Origin: Conidiobolus incongruus B7586
Lineage: Eukaryota; Entomophthoromycota; Entomophthoromycetes; Entomophthorales; Conidiobolaceae
Reading direction: 5' to 3'
Assembly (NCBI GenBank): GCA_000697335.1
Contig: JNEM01010524.1
Location: 1 to 17,459 of the forward strand
Length of the DNA: 17,459 bases
Part shown: in pieces, positions 9,552-17,459 of the stretch
How positions within the stretch are numbered: the first letter of the stretch is position 1
Layout of the letters: each line of letters starts with the position of its first letter
Notes under the pieces: generated by a model
Database searches by the model: none
What the model saw: the letters and a program-made list of their open reading frames with translations, nothing else
What the model was told of the DNA's origin: nothing
Program-made: the position numbers and the translations under genes

Positions 9552-10742
9552 TTAATACCCTCTAATGAAGTTAAGCATATTTGCAATATTGTTGGAGTAA
9601 CTGATGACTACATCCATATCCTCCCTCTTTCTGCCCATCATCTGGATGTAGTGCTCCGGGAATTCTTGCAGCTGTGGAATTTTGCTATAACGATTCTTGA
9701 TCGAATCCGGCACTACCCGATTCGGCTGCTGTTGGCATCTTTCATATCTCCTTGATATTTCGTCTGATGAATATTTATCAAAATATATCTCGTTGATCAC
9801 ATCCACAGATGCAGCTTGCACCATATCGGATAATCGATCCGATTCTCGGGGGAAGTCGGATGAGTATGTATAACAATAGTACTCGTCCTCCGTGTCTAAT
9901 GTCGATAGAATACTGTCTCCAAGCAGTGTGAGTGTATCTGCAAGAGTTGAGGTCCTATTGAAAGCCAATCCGTCATATTGAGGTGCGTCTGGATGACGAC
10001 GTTGCCATTCCCACCAGATCCAGTCGACGAGACCGTGATGAAGATAGAAAATGGGATCGTTGGGAGAAAATCCTTGACTCATGTCACCTCCCATTCCTCC
10101 AATGTACAAATGCAAAAGGGTGTGGAAGTCCTCGAATTGGTTGCTGAATCGACTGAATTGCGGCGTATCGTTGATCAGAGCATCGATAACTTCGTCAGAT
10201 GGAAGAATGCCCATATTGTCGTCAACGATCATTGTTCTGTTAATCGAATTACTGAACACACGACGCAAACAATGGGGGGTATCCCAATTGGTATGCCAGT
10301 TTGCCCAAGGACCAGTAGTTATGCAGTTGTTGCGCATTGGATCTCCATTTCCTCCAAAATAATCGTTGGTGAGGACGATACTCTTGGCAGGGGCTTCATT
10401 GTCCAAAGTCCAGTCCCAATATGGTAAATCGATCGCTGGGTCAACTTTCTGCAACTCCAACTCAAACATCCTCAAAAACTTACGATGCCAAGGGAAGAAC
10501 TCTGGTCCATTGTGAATCAACTGGAACAAACTGCTGTGAGTCTGAGTGAATTCATCCATAATTGATCCAATGCCTCTGGTGCCAGGAGTATCGTGCAAAC
10601 GTTGAAAAGCATTTTTCAGCCTGTTGACCTCGTCCATTGTTAATTCTCTGATTTCTTTGCGTACTCTGAGTTGACTACACTTTGCACTTGATATCACATT
10701 CAAGCATAAAAGCCATTGAATACAATATAATAGCCAAATCAT
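9552..10742 (-). CDS. Secreted type-3 copper tyrosinase (polyphenol oxidase)
   Basis: A complete intronless gene of 396 residues. Tyrosinases hydroxylate monophenols and oxidise o-diphenols to quinones, feeding melanin formation or cross-linking. A hydrophobic N-terminus (about 1-22) ending in ISSA looks like a secretory signal peptide. The CuA site fits the family signature: His77, four residues, then FFPWHRKFL with His86 and Glu94, and His69 as the likely first ligand. The CuB site has His207 and His211 (FHTLLH), then DPIFYLHHGLVD (229-240), with His236 as third ligand. The YYCYTY stretch (288-293) matches the tyrosine motif that usually closes the catalytic core, leaving a C-terminal extension of about 100 residues. 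Sequons at Asn168 and Asn262 are possible glycosylation sites. The residue two before His77 is Leu75, so the Cys-His thioether of many fungal enzymes is absent. All six ligands are present, so activity is likely. The gene's G+C is well above its flanks. It converges on the homeodomain gene, and no functional tie is evident. Confidence 0.95.
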   Translation of the reverse strand: MIWLLYCIQWLLCLNVISSAKCSQLRVRKEIRELTMDEVNRLKNAFQRLHDTPGTRGIGSIMDEFTQTHSSLFQLIHNGPEFFPWHRKFLRMFELELQKVDPAIDLPYWDWTLDNEAPAKSIVLTNDYFGGNGDPMRNNCITTGPWANWHTNWDTPHCLRRVFSNSINRTMIVDDNMGILPSDEVIDALINDTPQFSRFSNQFEDFHTLLHLYIGGMGGDMSQGFSPNDPIFYLHHGLVDWIWWEWQRRHPDAPQYDGLAFNRTSTLADTLTLLGDSILSTLDTEDEYYCYTYSSDFPRESDRLSDMVQAASVDVINEIYFDKYSSDEISRRYERCQQQPNRVVPDSIKNRYSKIPQLQEFPEHYIQMMGRKREDMDVVISYSNNIANMLNFIRGY

Positions 10743-10780
10743 AGTGACAATACGATTAAATTAAATTAAAAAAAAATTGA

Positions 10781-10789
10781 ATTATATAC
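10781..10789 (-). promoter_or_regulatory. TATA-like element upstream of the tyrosinase
   Basis: On the minus strand the sequence reads GTATATAAT about 40-50 bases before the tyrosinase ATG, followed by an A/T homopolymer stretch at about 10769-10776. Position and sequence suit a core promoter with a very short leader, but the AT-rich background makes chance occurrence likely. Confidence 0.35.
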
Positions 10790-10794
10790 TCTCT

Positions 10795-11999
10795 AAGTAA
10801 CAATACAATTTAAATATAAAACGAATACTTTTAAAATAATTACAAATTTAATTGATTAAATATTTAGATTTTCAAAATATCATCAAATATTTGAGTGACT
10901 ACTGTTTAGAATGTAACCAGCATTCCACACTATTTAAATGATTTTCTGAGTTTTTAATATGTTGGAGAAGATTAACGAATATTTCTATAAAATTGTGGGG
11001 ATTAAAATTTGGAGAATAAAATTTCAAGTTAATGAAAAGTTGTTTAAATTTCCTAATTGACTAGCTTCAGGAGATTTTTAAAATTTTCATAATTCTTAAT
11101 TCATCCTTTTGATTGGTTGATTAAATAGAAATTGGAATATATTGAGATTATATGCGAATTTTTATTATTTGAATTTGAGTTAAATAGAAATTTGAGACTC
11201 CAGAGATTTCATTAACTAGTTTGCAATTAGCTCCTTTCGCCGATTCTATGTTACATCAAAACAATGTTCAGGAGTAAGATACCCCATAAGCCTGTCTGCA
11301 AAGATCCCTTTTTCTCTTTATTATTATTTATTTTTAATTATCAAAATCGTTTTAATAATATATTTTTAAAATTTCCAACGTATGCTAGTTAATATAAATA
11401 TCAAAGTTCTTTATTTCTTGTCATTTTTTAATAATGATGATATTGAGCATATTTATAATATTAAAAAAGAATAGGTTAAAAATTTAACCATATTGGAATT
11501 AATTTTATTATAATTAAATAATTACGATCTGTATACATTATCTCTAATATTACATCAAAATATTTAAATAATAATAAAATTAACAAAATGGATTAAATTA
11601 TTAATAACGGGAGTTTATATTTAATCTTAGATAGTATTAAAAATTATCAATTTCAAATTTTTTGATTTTATTCAATTGAAAATTAGCTAAATGATTTGAT
11701 ACTATTTAATATATAGCATCCTCATAATAAAAAAGCCAGGTTAAAATATTCTATTTATTAATTTTATAATTTTAAATTATTTAATAATATGGAAGATAAA
11801 TAGCTACTCTATCAAAAATATATAATGTCGTAAATGAACTCTATTATACTTTTACGCCTTTATAATATCGCATTATACATTTCAATAACCTTCAGAGTCC
11901 ACTTTATAGGTTTTTTTCTTTCTATATTTGAATATATTCGAAAATTACCATATTGATTAAGTTCAATAGGCATAATTTCTTTGACTAAATCATTGAAAT
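10795..11999. other. AT-rich upstream region of the tyrosinase
   Basis: No gene was found. One compact, less AT-rich patch at about 11218-11315 lies roughly 480-570 bases upstream of the tyrosinase start. It has no recognisable protein or RNA content and could be an upstream control region or a remnant. The rest is ordinary AT-rich DNA leading into the inner end of the right arm. Confidence 0.5.
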
Positions 12000-12077
12000 T
12001 TTTAAATTTTATTTTTTATTAATTTATAATTTAATGTTACTTGATATTACTTGATATGATTCATCCTTTGTAATTAG

Positions 12078-14459
12078 TCAAAGTAAAAATTAATATAATC
12101 AATTTTACAACAGAATTTTTGATATTGTAAAGATTTCTTTGAAATTTGAACTTTAAACGACAGAATACATAAACCATTCACCTTATACTGCAGCATAAGC
12201 AAGCTGTTATCACTAAATGGCTTAAGGTCTATTCTCCTTTACTCCATGTATTTGTTACCACAATCATATCAACTGATATATTGCAATTTTAGAATGTTAT
12301 AGTATAACATAGATTTGTAATTGAATACTATCACCAGTGATTGATCTTATTATTCCATAAACAAAGATATTTATTAAACATAGTCTATTAGTTGCAATCA
12401 TTCATATCCTGAATCTATTAAACAATAATTGTAAGGATAACATCATTGAAAACCATATTCAAGAATCTCTTAGTCTCTATTAACAAATGGATACTGATGA
12501 TATTATTGAAAATATTGCAATTAACCAAAGCTGCTTTTTACTAATCAAAATTCATATTCATAAACTATACACCTATATTAGATTTTGACAGAGGTTGGTG
12601 CATTTAGTTTTTTCAACAAATATGACTCAAAATATGGATGATATGAAAATGTAAACTAGAAACAAAGAGTAGTTCATGTTGATTCCATGATAGAATTCGG
12701 TGACAAGACAGCCAAATTCCTTCAGCTTGATGGCAATACTATCATAGCCTGTACAATGATACAATTGCTTATTCATAGGGAATCTAATTTTAGATGATGA
12801 TTAGCGATTGAAACAAACCAAAAATATTCATAAATTTATGCAAGTGATATTTGATTTATTTCAAATATTTAATGCATTAATGTGGCTGAAATGTTTACTA
12901 CAAATGATTCACCATTTACTAGAATACTGCTGTTTAAAATATAATTGGTTCAACGACAGTTTTGTCATGTCTATTAGCCTTATTAGTTTCAAGCTAACTT
13001 AATAAGACCCAATTCATCATTAATATCAATACAAGTAAACCCATACTTGAATCAACCTCATGTATTGATTTCTCACTTTGTTATCATCATTATAATTTCT
13101 TAAAATACAAGTTTAGCTTTATCATTTCATTTTTTCTACTTGAATATTTTCAAAATACAAATTTAAGTCTAACAATTCTTTCATTTGATTATAAAAATAT
13201 GAATGGAACTTTATTTACAAAATGATCTATAATTATTTTTGATAAATTTGCATAAAATGTTAAAAAGTATTAATTTTATGCGTTGAATTCTAATTTAATG
13301 CAACTATTTATTCTAATTAATTTTAATAATTAATTAGTTTTAAAAATTGCCAAGTTTTAAATTGGGGTAAAATAATTTAACCAATAAAATTTTTTATTTA
13401 TAATATATATTCACTATTTATTTTTTATTTTAAATTTGTTAAATTATAAATTTAAAAACCATATATTAATACTAGAAGTAATTTCATAGTCGTAGAGTTT
13501 GATTATTAATAATAAAGATTTTATCAATAGTATACTTACTATAATATATGTACATTTTATTATTTAAAGAGGATCAAATTAAATCATAATTAAACCACTT
13601 TTAATATTATATTGTATGCAATAAAAATATAATAAATGAACCAACTTTATAATATATTCATATAAATTTAAAAAAAATAAGTCAATTAATATTTATTAAA
13701 TAAAATTTATTTTTTATTCAATTTCTAGAATAAGTTTAATAACAATATTATTGCCATCATTCAGGCTTTCAGAATATATTTACTCACCTAGTTTTTTGAT
13801 CAAAATATATGGTATTAGAACCTTCAAAAAAATTTCAAAAATATTAAAAACATGTAGATCAATAAGAATTGAAATATCTCTTGGATTGCAGTATTTATTG
13901 GTGATTCATTTTATTGAATGAAATAAAGAATTATATTGTTATCGATATTTTAATTAATCAAAGACTGACAATTATAAATATTATTAATATTTAATAAAAA
14001 CGAGTAATCTATTTAGGTATTATAATATAATAATATAATATATTTTGATATTTATTTATATATCATAAATAAAAGAGAAATTATTAAAATGAATTTATAT
14101 TTATCATTTGATTTTGAATAATATTATTTAGTAGAATATTCCAAAAAACTTAACATTTTGATCCATAATTTGAAAGATATTATATAATATAAATTATTCA
14201 ACTTTCATATAATATTAATAATAATTAATTTAAATATGCTTAGATTATATAGTAGTTAGTTTATTTTACTTAATTAATAAAAATATATTTTATTTTAAAA
14301 TTAATCAATTATTAATAATATTTATATTTATATATAATATCAGAATTATAGATTATATAAAATAAGAACAAAAAATCTTTTAAATTATTTTGTTAAAATA
14401 TTTAAATTATATTACCTTTTGTCAGATTATTATTATATCTATTTAAATTATTTGTATTA
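12078..14459. repeat. Near-identical tract of the right arm (partner 2090-4471)
   Basis: Partner of the high-identity tract in the left arm. At its outer end (about 14460) the match to the left arm falls within some tens of bases from near-identical to about 90%. At its inner end (about 12078) it falls to about 75-80%. The sharp edges place the probable ends of the last conversion event. Confidence 0.85.
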
Positions 14460-15024
14460 TAAATACACCTTGTTAATAACTAATTGAATATTTTATTATT
14501 ATAGCCAAACTTAATTTTAAATGGATTATTTGATTTGTCATTATATGTAACCTTTGATAATTGATAATTATATATAATTTAATATAGATAAATGGATATT
14601 GTAGATAATTTACTTTTTTTGATTTAATTGTTATTTTTATACTGAATAATTAATTTCTACTAATAATAATGGTTATTATAAAAACAAATCAAGGCAATAA
14701 CTAAGAGTAATGTTATTAAAGGTTTTTACAGTTTAGTTGGTTATTAATCCAATTTTTAGATATTATTTTAAATAGCGACATTCAAATATATTGAATATAA
14801 TATCAAGTCAAATATGCTAATAATCATTCTGAAACTTGGTAAGAAATAATAATTGAATTATATTGATTTATTTCAATAAATCCAGTTTATCCTCAAGTTT
14901 TTTTCTTTCGAAATATTTCTAAAATATATTATAAATAAAATCAAATATAAAACCTTAAATAATTTAACTAATTGGTCCCATTTTAAAACTATTAATTTGG
15001 CCAAAGCTTTTTGTTCTAAATCAT

Positions 15025-15045
15025 TATATATATATATATATATAT
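15025..15045. repeat. (TA)n microsatellite in the right arm
   Basis: About ten TA dinucleotides, the arm partner of the tract at 1507-1524 and slightly longer. Confidence 0.9.
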
Positions 15046-15289
15046 TTCCTATTAATAATTAAATAAATATTGATTAAATATCTATTAATTTATTATCATA
15101 TCAATAAAATAATTGTTAAAAATCACTATTTTTTAGACTATATGAGGATATTAATCTTTTCTATTAATATGTAATAAAACACAAATTAAGTCAATATCCA
15201 TAAAATTAAAACATAAATTTGATTTCTTTTCTAAAGCATTATTTTGACACTATTTTCAAGAAATTTAATTAAACAGTCGAAATTTATAT

Positions 15290-15857
15290 ATCTTAGTTCA
15301 TTAGCATTATTTTAAAAAATATATTACTAAGTAGTTTTATATTAATCATATCTAGGACAATGATATTATTTAAGGATCTTAATTTTCTAATTTAATTAAA
15401 TTGGAAACTTTCAAAATCACAATCATCAAATATTTCAAAGTGATGAGAAATAATCTTGTCAATCACTCAAGAAACTGCGATTCCAATCCTGAATCGAGAA
15501 GTCGTTTTGGACAACGCTCATACCTTGGACTGGGTGGTTATGTTTCTTACTTTCACTGAGTTATTCCCATCCATAAAAATCAAGAATGAAAGCTAATGTA
15601 AGTTTATGACGAATGAATTAGTAAACACATCTCTTTTATCTTCATTCCAATAGCATCCAGTCTCTTAGTTTTTCTCATGACCCTCACGAAAGTATTGAGT
15701 CTGGATAAAAGTGAGATATTTACTTTATTCAAAGAACCTGATTTATAATAATATATTTTCACCTCATTTGGTGGACCCCATTAATTTCCCTTAATTTTGT
15801 AGTAATCTATCGTTTACCATTGTCAATTCACTGTTTAAGCTAAGAATCTATTACCTC
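15290..15857. other. Conserved, G+C-richer island in the right arm
   Basis: Partner of 690-1255. About 5% of positions differ between the two copies, scattered and including a few one- or two-base indels, so reading frames are not preserved. The segment is clearly more conserved than sequence on either side of it in the same arm. No RNA family was recognised. Confidence 0.55.
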
Positions 15858-16319
15858 CACAATTGCAATGGTCAAATTTGAAATTTAAACTTGTAATATT
15901 ACTTTATTAATATTAATATGATATTTTTAATTCAAATTCATTCAGAAAGTTTTAAATATAGTAGTTAAATATTAAATATTGAATATTATTAATTAAAACC
16001 ATAAGATAATAAAGAATATTGGTTTAGTAATTTTTGCATTAATAATAAATAATATATAAGTAATTAAAATTTTTATAATATATAATATATTTCATTTATT
16101 TTTTCCAAATATAACAAAAAGTCAGAAATTTAATTAATCTTTTAATATTACATTTTATTCTATATATCAAAAATAATATAATTATTTTTTATTTTATTTA
16201 AAATAAAGATCTTTCAAAGATTGGTTAAACTGTATAAATATAAAGTTAAACTTTATATTATGTTATTACTTTGTATTTCTAATAATAGGAATATTTTGTG
16301 ATTTGAAATAAATAAATAT

Positions 16320-17459
16320 TTTAATATATAATATATAAAAATAAAAATCAATATATAATATAAATTTAATAGTTTCTTTTATTATTAATAACTTTTTGCT
16401 ATATTTTTAACAAAGATCTAATATCTAAAAAATAGTTTTTTTATTAAAGACTGAAATTTGATGTTTCACAAATCAATTAAATTTCCTTGCAAAAATTTTC
16501 TTTCCTGTAAGTTGGTATTTTAATTACCTAAAGCAATTATAATCACATAAGTTATAATCTAAATAATATACTAGATATAGTAGTTTTTTCCAGTTATTGT
16601 TAATTAAAAAATTTTTTATAGCTTTAAATTTATGTATTTTACAAATATCATGCAAAATATTAAGTTTTTTTAAATTATATTGACAACACTAATTAAAAAT
16701 ACTTTTATTTAAAAAAACAATATAAAGTTTATTATTAATTAATTTTCTTTTAGAAATTAAATAAGAGTAGCATATACTATTATAATCTATTAAAATAATT
16801 AATATTCACTTATTAACAAAATATTTATTTAAAAAGATTTGTAAAGAAGGTTGGTTTAGCTTAATTTAACATTTTGATTTGTGTTTTGGTAAAGGATTAT
16901 ACATAAAGATTTAAGATTCATCAATTGTAATTATTTGCTATAAAAGTTTAGGCTTCTAGTAATATTTTAGTAAGTTTTATTTAATAATAACTACTTTAGC
17001 TTTTTTTTAATCTTTAGTTAAATTATAAGGTATTTATTTTATATTTTTTTATTAATTTGAGTTTAAACTTTGATATATATAAAATACTTATAAGATTAAT
17101 ATTGTAATTTTAGATAATTCTTTAACTGAATTAAAAAGATGCTTTATAATATATTTTTGCATTTTATTAAGAGTTAAAAGAGTAATAGTTAAAGTTAATT
17201 TTTTAAATTTTAATAATTTTTAAATAATTTCTCTTTTAGTTTTAAAGTGATTAACCTAGTAATAAATTGTTGATTTAGATAATACTTCATTATTAAAAGC
17301 TACTTGTAAATTTTAAATAGTTTTAAAAAATTAATAGTTAAGTTTTACTGATACTAAAATAAAAAACTTTTGATGATTACTATTTGGTTTAAGTATGATT
17401 AAATTAAACAACCAATTTTAAAAAAATTTTTTAATCAAAAAAATTATTATATATATATA
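16320..17459 (-). mobile_element. Degenerate mariner-family DNA transposon, runs off window
   Basis: The minus strand holds an eroded Tc1/mariner transposon of the mariner (D34D) type. It sits just outside the recognisable end of the right arm, in TA-rich DNA that would suit a TA-targeting element. Terminal inverted repeats could not be identified on the inner side, and the 5' end lies beyond the window, so the limits are approximate. The transposase part is described separately. The element shows extensive loss of G and C, and its Trp and Gln codons have become stops, so it is long dead. Confidence 0.8.
16360..17390 (-). pseudogene. Mariner transposase pseudogene (D34D)
   Basis: Landmarks of a mariner transposase lie in one minus-strand frame from about 17340 to 16500, with no net frameshift. 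They include a helix-turn-helix-like LSKSTIYY-x-V (from about 17282) and x-IPYNLTKD (17036), matching the WVPHEL linker. ITIDES (first catalytic Asp at 16922-16920) is followed by x-IFMYNPLPKHKSKC-x-IK. Next come ILHDICKIHK (second Asp at 16649-16647) and LDYNLCDYNCF (third Asp at 16544-16542). The Asp-to-Asp spacings are 90 and 34 residues, and D34D is diagnostic of mariner. Every x named above is a stop where the family has Trp: 17258 (TAG), 17036, 16913 and 16868 (all TAA). Other stops sit where Gln is likely, for example at 17009. Tryptophan TGG turning into TAA needs two G-to-A steps, and CAA into TAA is C-to-T, so the decay is directional on both strands. It cannot encode an active enzyme. 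The start codon and extreme C-terminus are not identifiable. Confidence 0.85.

Larger units (their letters stand above)
12000..16290 (-). repeat. Right arm of giant inverted repeat
   Basis: Reverse complement of the left arm, with the register and identity profile described there. The inner boundary is fuzzy: homology at reduced identity is traceable to about 12000-12020 and then lost. The outer end is recognisable to about 16290, beyond which a mariner relic begins. Differences from the left arm include many C/T and G/A pairs, several at CpA/TpG positions (for example the partners of left-arm 4047 and 4305). The 64-codon open stretch at 12808-13002 begins with TTG, is mirrored in the left arm, and is not considered a gene. 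Confidence 0.95.

Noticed and set aside
9978-10427. 149- and 93-codon plus-strand frames inside the tyrosinase
   Set aside because: Both are antisense shadows of the tyrosinase, which carries all six copper ligands in its own frame.
15440-15492. Possible C/D box snoRNA (GTGATGA then CTGA about 45 bases later, also present in the left arm on the opposite strand)
   Set aside because: The flanks cannot form the short terminal stem expected next to the boxes, and no methylation guide could be assigned. The boxes alone are too short to support a call.
260-16290. The palindrome as a fold-back assembly artefact
   Set aside because: The arms differ by 5-25% over much of their length, with microsatellites of different length, so they are two distinct loci and not one sequence read twice. 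An error confined to the near-identical tract remains possible.
260-16290. The whole unit as a large transposon or virus-like element with long terminal inverted repeats
   Set aside because: No polymerase, integrase, capsid or transposase sequence was recognised in the spacer or arms. The only transposase trace is the separate mariner relic beyond the right arm.

Overview
This is a eukaryotic, very AT-rich window. Most non-coding lines are about 10-25% G+C by eye, while the two intact genes stand out at roughly 40-45%. Both genes are single-exon. One encodes a secreted type-3 copper tyrosinase and the other a TALE homeodomain protein. Together with a mariner relic whose Trp and Gln codons have decayed to stops by C-to-T/G-to-A changes, this fits best with a fungus, possibly one with repeat-induced point mutation (RIP) or an extreme AT mutational bias. 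The lineage cannot be fixed from the sequence, and no rRNA, tRNA or mitochondrial marker is visible.

The layout is a giant inverted repeat. The left arm (about 260-4550) and right arm (about 12000-16290) are reverse complements that keep near-perfect register: left plus right coordinate is 16548-16554 throughout. The arms enclose a 7.5 kb unique spacer with two convergent genes, the TALE homeodomain gene (5857-6507, plus) and the tyrosinase (9552-10742, minus). About 3 kb of gene-free AT-rich DNA lies between the two stops. A degenerate mariner (D34D) transposon, minus strand, lies at the outer end of the right arm and runs off the window.

Arm identity is strikingly uneven. A tract of about 2.4 kb (2090-4471 against 12078-14459) is almost identical and free of net indels. 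It is bounded on both sides by clearly diverged but still homologous sequence. Outward from it, divergence is about 10-15% (1260-2090), then drops to about 5% in a G+C-richer island (690-1255), then rises to about 25% (260-600). This looks like an old inverted duplication with a recent gene-conversion tract and one more conserved segment. The divergence also argues against a fold-back assembly artefact.

How the parts work together is inference. A homeodomain regulator in a spacer flanked by long, recombining inverted repeats resembles the architecture of invertible mating-type regions in some yeasts, but nothing here proves a mating-type role or inversion. The tyrosinase is a complete, probably secreted phenol oxidase, and its presence in the same spacer may be incidental.
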